A stretch of DNA of 64,000 bases from JADFJB01 sp964464595 (GCA_964464595.1 CAYXGW010000001.1:136410-200409); one strand, 5' to 3'. Positions 1 through 9,217 are shown, counted from the stretch's first letter. Numbers and translations: made by a program. Notes: a model not told the origin generated them from the sequence alone.

Positions 1-1450
1 AGATTTTGTTTAGTTTCTCGGGCGGGATCCCCTTTCCCGTGTCCGTGATCTTGACATAGACGTTGGCCGCGTCCGTCGAGGTCTTGATCCGTATTGTGCC
101 CTTTTTCTCAATCGCCTGAATCGCGTTCGAGAGAAGATTCATAAAAACCTGGTTCAGCTCCTGAGGATAACAATAGATCCGTGGAACATCGCCATAGTTT
201 CTTATCACCTCGGTCTTGTTCTTCAGTTCGTGATGCAACAGGGTCAGCGTGCTCTCGAGTCCCTCGTGGATGTCGGCCTTGTCGAGCTCCGACACGTCCA
301 GTCGGGCAAAAGTTTTCAGGCTTCGAATGATTTTCGTAATTCTATCGCTTCCCTCTACTGCGATCTCGGCATTTTCCGTAAGCAGTCTTATTGCCGTTTG
401 AAAATGCCTGTTGTCTAAGATGGCCTGCGCAGAGCTTCCTTGCTCAATGATTTCTTTCAGCTGTTGGGCACACCGTCTCGAAACATCCGAGGCGCTCTTG
501 ACCGCCCCCATCGGATTGTTGATCTCGTGAGCCACGCCAGCGACGAGGTTGCCGAGCGACGCCATCTTCTCCCGCAACACCAGTTGATTCTGGGTCTCTT
601 TGAGCCGGCGAAGCGTACTTTCGAGCTCTGCGGTACGCTCGTGCACACGCTGTTCTAGTTCAGCATTCAGCTTGCGAATCTCTTCTTCGGCCTTTACAAG
701 CTCCGTAACATCCAGTCCCGTTCCCACCATCCGGATGGGATTATTGGCCTCATCCGTAGTAACCTCTCCGCGCGCGTGAAGCGTGCAAATCGTGCCATCC
801 GAACGAACGATTCGGTGATAGAAGTCAAGCGGCGTGCGGTTTTGATACGACCCATCAACCAGACCTCTGACACGTTCCCGATCATCAGGATGGATGCGTT
901 CCAGGAAGCCTTCATACGATGCCCCAAATTCTTCAGGGTTCAGGCCATAAATCTTGTATAGCTCATCGGACCAGGTGACGACATTTTCGGCAATATCCCA
1001 CTCCCAGATACCGAGATGAGCGACCCGCTGCGCCTCCAAGAGGAATCGCCTGTTTTCCTCTAATTTCTCCGCCGCTCTTCTGCGCTCGGCGTGATCGCGA
1101 ACGAAGCTGCAAATGTATTCCTTGCCATCGAATTCGATAAAGTTGTTTGTGACGCCTACGGGGATAATACGACCATCTTTTCTGCGATGCTCGGCCTCGA
1201 AGTTGTGCATGCGCATTTTCTTTAGCCTCCCCCAATACCTCGCCCCTCTTTCTGCCGAGTAGTCGACGAGGATGTCATAAATTGTCATGGAGAGTAACTC
1301 ATCCCGTGAGTATCCAAACAGCTGGCACGCGGCCTCGTTCACGCGGAAAAGACGAAAATCGGTGTCAATCCAAAGAATAGCGTCTGCAGCTCTTTCAATG
1401 GTGAAGTGGGAGAGTCGCTGCTCTTGGTGACCCTGTTTCGCACTGCTCAT
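1..1450 (-). CDS. PAS-domain sensor histidine kinase (3' end beyond window)
   Basis: The reading frame is open from an ATG at 1450 to the left edge (483 codons) and has no stop inside the window. Two PAS-like domains (about residues 15-125 and 135-255) are followed by a coiled-coil linker rich in E, R and L. The HisKA H-box is VAHEINNPMG, with phospho-acceptor His308. The ATPase N-box (MNLLSNAIQAI) lies near residues 435-445, and DTGKGIPPE lies at the window edge. It should autophosphorylate on His308 and pass phosphate to an unseen response regulator. No transmembrane segment is visible, so a cytoplasmic sensor is likely. Its ATG overlaps the stop of a tiny upstream ORF (ATGA), suggesting coupled translation. 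GC content is higher than in the flank to the right. Confidence 0.92.
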   Translation of the reverse strand, partial: MSSAKQGHQEQRLSHFTIERAADAILWIDTDFRLFRVNEAACQLFGYSRDELLSMTIYDILVDYSAERGARYWGRLKKMRMHNFEAEHRRKDGRIIPVGVTNNFIEFDGKEYICSFVRDHAERRRAAEKLEENRRFLLEAQRVAHLGIWEWDIAENVVTWSDELYKIYGLNPEEFGASYEGFLERIHPDDRERVRGLVDGSYQNRTPLDFYHRIVRSDGTICTLHARGEVTTDEANNPIRMVGTGLDVTELVKAEEEIRKLNAELEQRVHERTAELESTLRRLKETQNQLVLREKMASLGNLVAGVAHEINNPMGAVKSASDVSRRCAQQLKEIIEQGSSAQAILDNRHFQTAIRLLTENAEIAVEGSDRITKIIRSLKTFARLDVSELDKADIHEGLESTLTLLHHELKNKTEVIRNYGDVPRIYCYPQELNQVFMNLLSNAIQAIEKKGTIRIKTSTDAANVYVKITDTGKGIPPEKLNKI

Positions 1451-1536
1451 TTGGAGTTCCCGTCAATCTTGACCAGAACCTCCCAAACGTCGTCCACAGG
1501 GGCATCAACCTCGATGTCAGTTGTAAAAGTCGCCAT
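1447..1536 (-). CDS. 29-residue ORF resembling a truncated SRPBCC/START N-terminus
   Basis: An ATG at 1536 has a good AGGAGA ribosome site about 10 nt upstream. It encodes 29 residues, and the stop codon overlaps the ATG of the histidine kinase gene. The sequence (TDIEVDAPVDDVWEVLVKID) looks like the first beta strand and helix of SRPBCC-fold proteins, which normally have 130-150 residues. It is either the leftover 5' end of a deleted SRPBCC gene or a short leader ORF coupling translation to the kinase. I cannot tell which from sequence alone. Confidence 0.45.
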   Translation of the reverse strand: MATFTTDIEVDAPVDDVWEVLVKIDGNSK

Positions 1537-1683
1537 GAATGCCAGTCTCCTTTCAGAAAATTTTACGCCGATTAGGGCCCTGTCTAACAATAGTTTATCA
1601 GACCTAATTATTTTGGTAACTGGCCAATTGTATTGTCCAATAAAACAATAGTTCATGTTATTCAAGTCCATGAAAATAATCAA

Positions 1684-2046
1684 TCTATCTTAATTATCAA
1701 AAATGTTTATGGGTCAGAAAAATGTCCAATAAAGTTAAATTAAAAGTTTATCAGCCATTAAATACAATATGTGACAGCGAATGTCAAGATATTTCTTTGG
1801 ATCATTAATAAAAAGATCCCCGATAAACTTGTACCCGAATATTTATATCGGGTAAGCGTTCGGGGATGAAAGTTTGGTAGTTCTCAAACTGAATTTTTGT
1901 CACAACCTTCCCTAACCCCTCCTTAAAAAAAAGGAGGGGAATTACTGGGGACGCTATTGAAAATTACAATATAATTAAACTGAATCCTATCATCACAATT
2001 ATACCTAATTCTTGCTGATATAAATACTGTTATTATAAGTCCCTGC
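1684..2046. other. Intergenic, AT-rich, contains a dispersed repeat
   Basis: No credible gene is seen. The minus-strand promoter of the kinase operon should lie at the left end. The right half carries the repeat listed at 1905-1996. Confidence 0.6.
1905..1996. repeat. Dispersed noncoding repeat, copy 1 (hairpin core)
   Basis: This ~90-bp stretch recurs at 8775-8869. Both share the block CCTAAC..CTCCTT, an AAGGAGGGG arm, then GCTATTGAAAATTA and TCCTATCATCA. In this copy CCCCTCCTT (1916-1924) pairs perfectly with AAGGAGGGG (1931-1939) around a 6-A loop. The two copies bracket the TIR/STAND region. Confidence 0.75.
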
Positions 2047-2238
2047 GTGTTTACCGGTAAAGCCGCCATCTATTTTGGTGAAGATGAATACCTGGATGAT
2101 GGCATGGGTCATGTCCTAGTGCGGAATCAACCCATAGTAGTATGCGACAAAACAGCCGCAGACTTGAATGGGCTCGCCAGGGATGATTTATTGATAACTG
2201 AGTCTACTTATTTTTATGATGGTGGGGGGTGTTGTTAG
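2047..2238 (+). pseudogene. 3' remnant of an ArsM-like SAM methyltransferase, copy 1
   Basis: About 63 codons remain, ending in a STYFYDGGGCC tail after GHVLVRNQPIVVCDKTA. From memory this pattern resembles the C-terminal end of arsenite-methyltransferase-like class I SAM methyltransferases, and the methyltransferase fold itself is absent. The 3' part and its flank (about 2139-2261) recur in decayed form at 2801-2930. The two copies enclose a broken aspartic-protease gene. Family assignment is moderate; the status as a fragment is clearer. Confidence 0.55.
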
Positions 2239-2389
2239 GGCCTTGCTGAATAAATGTCATTAGACAAACCTTTTGCTTGCCAACCAACTATCGTCTTTTT
2301 ATATTTAATAAAATCCAGTCTGAAAAAAAATAATTCAGATAAAATCCTACTATCTGGGATTACAAAAGTAAGCGGCAAGGAAAAATTGA

Positions 2390-2772
2390 ATGGGCATGTT
2401 CAAAAAGAAGGTAAGAGTCTCAAACAGCAAGAACCCGAAACAACACTTTGAAGAAGAATTCTGGGTAGATACAGGAGCTCTCTACTCTTTTGTCCCGGAA
2501 GATTATCTTGAAAGAATTGGTATAGAGCCGGTAGTTAAAGGGAATTTGATACTTGCGGATGGCCGACAGGATACAAGACTACTTGGCTTTTGCGACTTTC
2601 AAATTGAAGGTCTCGAGGGCTCTATTCCTTGTCCATGATTTTTGCTCCTAAGGATTCCCTTTTCTTGCTTGGAGCAACAGCTTTGGAGAATTTTGGAGTC
2701 GATGTGGATCCGATTCACAAAAAGTTGAAACCAATTCTGGCAATTATAGGTGGATTTTTAGCATCACAATGA
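2390..2772 (+). pseudogene. Clan AA (retropepsin-like) aspartic protease, frameshifted
   Basis: The first 82 codons hold FWVDTGALYSFVPEDYLERI, the DTG active-site turn and following helix of single-domain clan AA proteases. This frame stops at 2636-2638. The family's C-terminal half (FAPKDSLFLLGATALENFGV, then KLKPI) continues in another frame from about 2635 to a TGA at 2770-2772. One indel near 2628-2634 therefore splits an otherwise complete gene of about 125 residues. Whether it is a real mutation or a read error cannot be decided here. The gene lies between two copies of a methyltransferase 3' end. Confidence 0.7.
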
Positions 2773-2800
2773 GATCAATTACGGGGATTTGTCTGTTTAG

Positions 2801-2930
2801 CCAATATCAGTATGCAACAAAACAGCTGGAAACTTGAATGGACTCGGCAGGAATGATTTAATAAATACGGAATCCACTTATTTTTATGATGGCGGGGGTG
2901 TTGTTAGACTCTTCCTGAATAAATGTCATT
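2801..2930 (+). pseudogene. 3' remnant of the same methyltransferase-like gene, copy 2
   Basis: The bases match 2139-2261, including the tail TESTYFYDGGG and the downstream flank CTGAATAAATGTCATT. Only about 40 codons can be followed and the upstream frame is broken. It is the second direct copy around the aspartic-protease gene. Confidence 0.6.
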
Positions 2931-3299
2931 TCGATCCCGCCTGGCGGGAGAGAAATCTTAACTCCACACAATTCCAATTATTAAAATGGTTAGCCCTCAA
3001 CAGCTTTTACTTTTTTTTATGCGGTTGAGCTTTGAAGCTACCAGGCTGCGAAAGCTCAATGCCCATCTGATTAAAACATGCGTGTAAATTATGGGTGGGA
3101 ATCGCCTCCGTTAATGAATTGAGTAATTTTAATTGCCATGATTATTGCTTGAAATCATAAAAAAAGATTTTTACATTAACGTTACATCATCAATTATTTT
3201 TTGCTAGTCTATAAGCTAAAAGATAAGGCGTTTGCGACAAGTTTTCCCCTTTTTTACAAAGGCGGAAGTCGGAAGTGTGGGCGTATGGAGGTATTTCAA

Positions 3300-4748
3300 A
3301 TGTTTAATTCGAAAACATCTTTTGTTAAGAGGTTTGAACACGATATCTTCTTGAGCTATGCCCATGTGGACAATGAGAAGGTATTTGGAAAAGAGGGTTG
3401 GGTAAGCACGCTGGTGACGAACCTGTGTCTGCTGGTGAACCGAAAATTGAGACGGAAAGACAGCGTCTCAATCTGGTGGGATAAAACCAACCTCCATGGT
3501 AACGATGAAATCACTCCAGAGATCCACGAAAAGGTGCAAAACTCGGCCACGATTCTGCTGGTCATGTCACCGGGTTATTTGGGTTCACAATGGTGTATTC
3601 AGGAGCTTGAGCTTTTCTTTGAGAAGCTTCCGGACGGGTCAGGCAAACGGATCTTCGTGGTTGACTTGCAGCCCCCGGACAAGGACCAGGAGACGACTGA
3701 GGAACTGGCGGATATCCTTGGGTATCGCTTCTGGTATTTTGACAAAGACAACAACCGAGTACGCGCCCTAGAAATCGATGCGCCGGAACCGCACAAAACC
3801 AATTACATTCGACGGGTTGAGGATTTGGCCTCTGACATCAGTCACCGACTGAAAACCATGGCGAAGGAGACGCCGAGTGCGTCTGAAGAACCCAAAGCTA
3901 CAGTCTATCTCGCGGAGGTGACTGACGACCTCGACCTCCGCCGCGATCAGGTTCGACGTTACATGGAAGATGATCAAATCCGGGCATTGCCCACTCGGCG
4001 CTACTTGGAAGGCCAGACGTTTCATAAGGCGCTCGTTGAAGATTTGAAGCAATGTACGTTGTTTGTCCAGCTCCTGGGAGAGTTTCCGGGAAAGACGCCG
4101 CCGGAGATTCTCCAAGGTTACACCCGCCTGCAACTGAAAGAGGCTAAAGCCCTCAATCTGCCGATTTTGCAATGGCGCGACCCTACTCTTGTGGTGGAGG
4201 AAGTGGCCTCGAAAGATCAACGCGAGTTGCTGGAGTCCGAGACCGTCTATGCCGAGTCTTTGGAATCTTTCAAGCAAAGAGTGGTACAAACCACCTCCCG
4301 GCCGACCCCTCCCACCTCTTCTCCATCAGTTCAAAGTGCACCTTTTGTCTTTATCAATGCAGAAGGGTGCGATCGGAATCTCGCGGAAGATATCCGTGAT
4401 CAAGTGGATGACCGACTGACAAAATTTCTTCCAAACAGCGAAGGCAAGGCCGCTGAAATCAGAAGAGACCTGGAAGACAAACTGCGTGAATGTGACGCAT
4501 TGATCGTCGTCTATGGCGAGGCGCCACTTACTTGGGTCGATAAGCAACTTCTTTATTACCGCCGAATCATTCCCGAGCGGAATCGGAAACTTCGCATCCT
4601 AGGAATCTGCGATGGGCCGCCGGAGGTAAAGCAGGAGGTGTCAACGCGAATGCCGGGGCTGGAAATCCTTCCATTTCGAATGGGGCTGGATAAACAACGA
4701 CTGAATTCCTTTCTCACGCCACTGCTGGAAGAGAGGAAGGAACGATGA
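3300..4748 (+). CDS. TIR-domain protein with three TIR-like modules
   Basis: I chose ATG 3300 because GGAGGT ends 7 nt upstream; an in-frame TTG at 3201 has no ribosome site. The protein has 482 residues. Residues 13-170 form a TIR domain: DIFLSYAH (15-22), SVSIWWD, and GSQWCIQELE with Glu102 as the likely catalytic residue of TIR NADases. Residues about 205-330 (VYLAEVTDDLDLRRDQVRRY) and about 355-480 (FVFINAEGC to ICDGPP) look like two more TIR/SEFIR-type Rossmann modules without an obvious WCxxEL motif. The stop overlaps the STAND gene start (ATGA), so the two are co-translated. The likely role is an effector (NAD+ hydrolysis or TIR signalling) controlled by the STAND partner. GC is clearly above the flanks. 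Confidence 0.85.
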   Translation: MFNSKTSFVKRFEHDIFLSYAHVDNEKVFGKEGWVSTLVTNLCLLVNRKLRRKDSVSIWWDKTNLHGNDEITPEIHEKVQNSATILLVMSPGYLGSQWCIQELELFFEKLPDGSGKRIFVVDLQPPDKDQETTEELADILGYRFWYFDKDNNRVRALEIDAPEPHKTNYIRRVEDLASDISHRLKTMAKETPSASEEPKATVYLAEVTDDLDLRRDQVRRYMEDDQIRALPTRRYLEGQTFHKALVEDLKQCTLFVQLLGEFPGKTPPEILQGYTRLQLKEAKALNLPILQWRDPTLVVEEVASKDQRELLESETVYAESLESFKQRVVQTTSRPTPPTSSPSVQSAPFVFINAEGCDRNLAEDIRDQVDDRLTKFLPNSEGKAAEIRRDLEDKLRECDALIVVYGEAPLTWVDKQLLYYRRIIPERNRKLRILGICDGPPEVKQEVSTRMPGLEILPFRMGLDKQRLNSFLTPLLEERKER

Positions 4749-7700
4749 GCGAGGCGCCGTATCCCGGGTTGCGCCCATTTCAACGGGGAGAGATCGATAT
4801 CTTCTTTGGCCGCGAAGGGCAGGTTGACGTATTGGTGGACCTGCTGGCTCAGTGGCGTTTTCTCAGCGTGGTCGGCCCATCGGGTTCTGGGAAATCCTCC
4901 CTGGTGCGGGCGGGACTGCTCGATGCGCTGGAAAGCGGCTTTATGGCGACAGCCGGGGCCGGGTGGATTGTCGCAGATATGCGGCCGGGAAGCCAACCCA
5001 TGTTGCGACTTGCTAAGACCCTGCTCGCCGTCTCCGGACGCGACCGTCATCAACATGACAGCGAATTTCTCAAAGCGTCCCTGGAGCGCGGCAGAAACAG
5101 TATTGTAGATTTTCTGAACAAAGAAGGCCTGCTCGCCCAAGACGACAACCTGCTCATCCTGGTGGATCAATTCGAGGAACTCTTCCGATTTGAACCAGGC
5201 AAGGGACCGGATGAAGCCGAGACTTTTGTCGCACTCCTGTTGGCCGCCTTCAAGCAGAAGGAATGGCCAGTTTACGTTGTCATCACCATGCGTTCGGATT
5301 TCATTGGGGGCTGCGCTCGCTTTCCGAACCTCACCGAAGCAGTCAATGACGCACAGTTTCTCACCCCCCGCCTCACGAGGGAGCAGTCCCGCCTGGCCAT
5401 TGAGGAACCGGCCAGGGTCTTCGACGGAGTCATCGAAGGAAGCCTGGTTAACCGCCTGCTGAACGACATGGGAACGGATCCCGACCAGTTACCTTTGATG
5501 CAGCACGCCTTGATGCGTATGTGGAGCAAAGCGACGAAGGCCAGCGAAACACCGAATTCCATCACACTGACTTCAGAAGACTATGAAGCGGTCGGCGGTT
5601 TGAAAGAAGCGTTGTCCCAACACGCCAACGAAGCCTACAACGAACTGCCGAAACAAGACCAAGCGGCGGCACAATCTTTGTTCCGCGTTCTCACCGAACG
5701 TGGTGCGGACCGTCGGGACCTACGACGGCCCACTCAATTTAGAACGATTGTACAAGTCGTGGCGGGGGGAGAGGCCACAGACGCAGTCCGTAAACAAGTC
5801 ATACGCGCGGCGGCAGTCTTCCGACGGGAAGATCGTAGTTTCCTCATGCCGCAAGCCCATGTTCCCTTGGATGACACCACGGTACTGGATATCAGCCACG
5901 AAAGCCTGATTCGCCAGTGGGACAGGCTGAGAGATTGGACCGCAGAGGAGGCTGACGCGGCGGACACTTACAGGGAATTGCTGCCCCCGGCCCAACGATG
6001 GCAAGAAAAGGAAGGTGGTTGGTGGGGCAATCTGGGTAGCCTCTTGCGTGGCTTCAACCTCACCCGCGCCCTCAAATGGAAACAGAGCGCCACCATCAAA
6101 TGGGCAAAACTCTATGGCGGTGACTTCCAATCCGTCGAGCAGTTCATTCAGGCGAGCCGGACTTATAGTGTTTTTCGATTAGTAGTCTTTATCGCGACCT
6201 TCGCCCTGGTTCTCGTCGTTCTTGGCGGAGGTTCCTTTTATTTTCAACAGCAAAAAGCCGAATCCGCACTGAAACTTCAACAGCAACAATCCGCACTGAA
6301 ACAATTAGAATTGCAAGAGCAACTTACCGCCACTTCCGAGCAGGCGCGTAAGGCAGCCGTAAAAGCCCTGAAGGAGACAGATGAGGCAAAAGCAGAAACC
6401 GAGAAGGCACTGATAAAAACTCAACAGGCGGAGGAACGCGCCAGTTATGAGGAAAAGAAAAGAACATCGGAGCTATTCGACTCGCAGATCACCCATGCCT
6501 CTCTTCTGGTTCGAGGAGAAGACTATGCTGAAGCCAGGGAGATGCTCGCGCAAAGCCGGGTACTTGATGAGAAGATTCCCCTCGAACGCCGCCACGCCCG
6601 CAATTTCCTGACCCGATTTGTCGAGATCATGGGTGGAAATGCACGGCAGGTTTACCAGGGAGCCAATGCCATTTTGTATTCTGTCGCGATCAGTCCCAAT
6701 GGCCAATTGTTGGCTGTGGTTGGGGAAAAAGGTACAGTGGTATTGTTCGATGTGGAAAGCAGTGAGCTCCGTCAGCGCCTGAAGGGGCATGATAAGGATG
6801 TACACGATGTTGTTTTCCATCCCACTGGTGAGTGGTTTGCTACGGGAGGGAAAGATGGGCAAATCATCCGCTGGTCGCTGCCCTCGGATAATGTACCTGC
6901 TGTGCAATTACAAGCGTGGAAGGCTCCCGGCGAGGTTTGGTCATTGGCAATCAGTCCCAATGGTAAGTTGCTGGCTAGCGGCGGGCCGGATAATGACGTC
7001 AGCCTGTGGAAAGCGATGACAGGTCGATTTATACGCCATTTGAAAGGTCATACCAATGCGATTTCCACATCTACCGGATTGGCTTTCAGTCCTTCCGGAA
7101 AACGACTTGCTAGCGCCTCTTACGACAACACGGCCCGTATTTGGGATGTAGAGACGGGAGAAAGTCTTGTGATTCTTAGAGGACACACCAATAATGTCAA
7201 TGGAGTCCTTTTTACCCCTGATGAGCAACGTATCTCAACCAGCAGCACGGATAAGCGCATCGTGCTCTGGGAAGTTAAGTCGGGTCGCCCTATAAGAATC
7301 TTCACCGGACACGAGAATCTTGTTGACGGTTTGGGGTTTGTTGCGCGTGATCCCATAGCAAAGAAGGTTCTCTCCAGGCCTGATGAGGAAGCTCCCCTGC
7401 TGGTCTCGGCAAGCTTTGATCGCACGCTTCGGGTTTGGGATACGGACAGTGGCGTTGCCTTGAGGGTTCTTGAGGGGCACAGTACCGGAGTTATAGGGAT
7501 AGCTGTTCATACTCCGCAGGAAAAGACGAAGGGTGTGCAAGTTTTCAGTGCATCCAATGATGGGACAGTGAGACGCTGGGATATTGCCCCGCTCCCCCAT
7601 CAGCGTCTTGTGGAAATACCTAAAGAAGCTCGATCAACAGCGATTTCACCTGACGGCCAGTATGCAGCCGTAGGTTTTGCGAACGGGGCGTTGCGTCTTT

Positions 7701-8518
7701 ACAGTCCGGAGGAGGGACACTTGCTGGAGGAGCAGAAAGAGGCACATGAAGAGCATGTAACATGCCTCTGCTTCAGCGCCAGTGGCAATTTGCTGGCTTC
7801 GGCCAGTTTTGACAACACGGCCAGACTCTGGGCAGTTGCACCTGACGGGAATCTGACGGCGCAACAGACCTTTCGAGGTCACAGACGAGGATTGCGCTAC
7901 ATCGCCTTCTCGCCTGATGAGCGGACACTTGCCACAGCAAGTAATGACGGGCTGGTAGGTTTGTTCGGAATTGGTACGGAAGAGAAACAGTTCTTTAAAC
8001 CGTTCGATGGCAAAAGAGTGATGTCGGTAACATTCCATCCGGATGGAAATCGCTTGCTGGCAACAGGAGAGCAGGAGATCAGTCTCTGGGATCTCAGCAG
8101 CGATCCTCCTTCCCTGGTAAGAGCATTCCCCCAAGCTTTCGACCAACTTTTCATGGCCACCCTCAGCCCCAACGGACGCTCGTTCGCCAGAGTTGGGCGA
8201 CAAGCTGTTGTGGAGGTTTACTCCACCCAGGACGCACAGTTGCAGCATAGATTAGTGGGACATGAGAATACAGTTTATCGGGCCAATTTCAGTCCCGATG
8301 GACGACAGTTGGCCACAGTGAGCGCAGATGCCACGGTCCGGTTGTGGGATTTGGAAACAGGCAGGGAGCTGTTCTCCCTGCGCCTGCCAACACACAGATA
8401 TCCCCCAGAACACCTTTGGGATTTCGATTTCCGCTGCACCCCCAGCGGCTGCTGGGTTGCTGTGCCGCTTACTCGAGGGAAGTTGGCGCTGTACAATTTA
8501 GGGCTCTATGCCGAGTGA
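4745..8518 (+). CDS. STAND NTPase (nSTAND1-like) with TM helix, coiled coil and WD40 propellers
   Basis: The 1257-residue protein begins with PYPGLRPF, typical of the nSTAND1 group. Walker A is GPSGSGKS (44-51) and Walker B is LLILVDQFEE (136-145). The NTPase and winged-helix region runs to about residue 440. One hydrophobic segment (about 475-499) is followed by a Q/A/K/E-rich coiled coil (500-580). From about 635 to the end I count 13 clear WD40 blades and a partial 14th, enough for two seven-blade propellers. STAND proteins act as ATP-driven oligomerising switches, and here the WD40 part would sense a trigger and release the upstream TIR effector. The ATGA overlap with that gene supports one system. 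A role in phage defence or programmed death is inferred. Confidence 0.9.
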   Translation: MSEAPYPGLRPFQRGEIDIFFGREGQVDVLVDLLAQWRFLSVVGPSGSGKSSLVRAGLLDALESGFMATAGAGWIVADMRPGSQPMLRLAKTLLAVSGRDRHQHDSEFLKASLERGRNSIVDFLNKEGLLAQDDNLLILVDQFEELFRFEPGKGPDEAETFVALLLAAFKQKEWPVYVVITMRSDFIGGCARFPNLTEAVNDAQFLTPRLTREQSRLAIEEPARVFDGVIEGSLVNRLLNDMGTDPDQLPLMQHALMRMWSKATKASETPNSITLTSEDYEAVGGLKEALSQHANEAYNELPKQDQAAAQSLFRVLTERGADRRDLRRPTQFRTIVQVVAGGEATDAVRKQVIRAAAVFRREDRSFLMPQAHVPLDDTTVLDISHESLIRQWDRLRDWTAEEADAADTYRELLPPAQRWQEKEGGWWGNLGSLLRGFNLTRALKWKQSATIKWAKLYGGDFQSVEQFIQASRTYSVFRLVVFIATFALVLVVLGGGSFYFQQQKAESALKLQQQQSALKQLELQEQLTATSEQARKAAVKALKETDEAKAETEKALIKTQQAEERASYEEKKRTSELFDSQITHASLLVRGEDYAEAREMLAQSRVLDEKIPLERRHARNFLTRFVEIMGGNARQVYQGANAILYSVAISPNGQLLAVVGEKGTVVLFDVESSELRQRLKGHDKDVHDVVFHPTGEWFATGGKDGQIIRWSLPSDNVPAVQLQAWKAPGEVWSLAISPNGKLLASGGPDNDVSLWKAMTGRFIRHLKGHTNAISTSTGLAFSPSGKRLASASYDNTARIWDVETGESLVILRGHTNNVNGVLFTPDEQRISTSSTDKRIVLWEVKSGRPIRIFTGHENLVDGLGFVARDPIAKKVLSRPDEEAPLLVSASFDRTLRVWDTDSGVALRVLEGHSTGVIGIAVHTPQEKTKGVQVFSASNDGTVRRWDIAPLPHQRLVEIPKEARSTAISPDGQYAAVGFANGALRLYSPEEGHLLEEQKEAHEEHVTCLCFSASGNLLASASFDNTARLWAVAPDGNLTAQQTFRGHRRGLRYIAFSPDERTLATASNDGLVGLFGIGTEEKQFFKPFDGKRVMSVTFHPDGNRLLATGEQEISLWDLSSDPPSLVRAFPQAFDQLFMATLSPNGRSFARVGRQAVVEVYSTQDAQLQHRLVGHENTVYRANFSPDGRQLATVSADATVRLWDLETGRELFSLRLPTHRYPPEHLWDFDFRCTPSGCWVAVPLTRGKLALYNLGLYAE

Positions 8519-8647
8519 GACGTGGTTGGGAATGGGGCACTTTCAGGCATTTCAAAGGTATTCTTATTGGTCAGACAATCTGATGTAAATAGGTTTAATT
8601 CTCATGCTGTGCAGAATGTTTTCAGAATGCATAAAACCATACAATTT

Positions 8648-8740
8648 GTCATTCTGAACAAAGCGAAGCGAAGTGAAGAATCTCTTAATTTTAATAACCT
8701 TACTGCATTCAAGAGATCCTTCGCTGCGCTCAGGATAACA
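8648..8740. repeat. Palindromic dispersed element
   Basis: The left arm (GTCATTCTGA, AGCGAAG, AAGAATCTCTT) is mirrored by AAGAGATCCTTCGCTGCGCTCAGGATAACA on the right. Elements of this type occur in many environmental bacterial genomes as intergenic repeats. No gene is present. Confidence 0.65.
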
Positions 8741-8774
8741 ATTTTATCATCTTTGGATGCATTTTGTAACACCC

Positions 8775-8869
8775 TCCAACAACCCCTAACTCTTCCTTTA
8801 AAAGGAGGGGAAATTACTTCGGGTTGCTATTGAAAATTAAGATCTAATTAATTAGTATCCTATCATCAA
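8775..8869. repeat. Dispersed noncoding repeat, copy 2
   Basis: This matches 1905-1996 in the same orientation, with the hairpin TCCTTTAAAAGGA and shared blocks on its right side. It ends directly before the start of the next small gene. Confidence 0.75.
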
Positions 8870-8875
8870 ATATCA

Positions 8876-9217
8876 ATGACTGAATCAAAAGAAATTCCAA
8901 CCATTATTCGTGAAATCTCGCTGGATACAATTCAACGAATTGACTTAGCGCTTGAGGGAGATTGGAGCCCGACAGTAGTCACAGTGTGGACACGCGATCA
9001 AGGGGCGCTTGGATTTGCAGGGGCAACTCGTTCTCATCCAACCAACAAACCGAGCCTGGAGCTTTACTTCACGGACAGTTGGCTTGGAATTCACTGCTTC
9101 ACGCGCACAGCTGGGCAGAATGTTTTTGATGAAGAATTTGCCTCTCGAATCATTGATTATGTAGAGAGCAAGTACCGCAATAGCCGGATAACAACCTCGG
9201 AGCCTTTTTCTCAATAG
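8876..9217 (+). CDS. Hypothetical protein, 113 aa
   Basis: I do not recognise this protein. It is soluble and mixed alpha/beta in character, with no signal peptide, membrane helix or catalytic motif I can name (for example LELYFTDSWLGIHCF in the middle). The ATG follows the dispersed repeat by 6 bp and has no convincing ribosome site. An overlapping minus-strand frame (8945-9295) looks less protein-like, being rich in C, R and F. The gene stands alone. Confidence 0.5.
   Translation: MTESKEIPTIIREISLDTIQRIDLALEGDWSPTVVTVWTRDQGALGFAGATRSHPTNKPSLELYFTDSWLGIHCFTRTAGQNVFDEEFASRIIDYVESKYRNSRITTSEPFSQ

Noticed and set aside
3768..4289. Minus-strand 173-codon frame inside the TIR gene
   Set aside because: It lies wholly within a well-supported TIR coding region, and its residues show no domain pattern.
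7646..8248. Minus-strand 200-codon frame inside the WD40 region
   Set aside because: The plus strand encodes clear WD40 blades here; the antisense frame is a by-product of GC-rich codon use.
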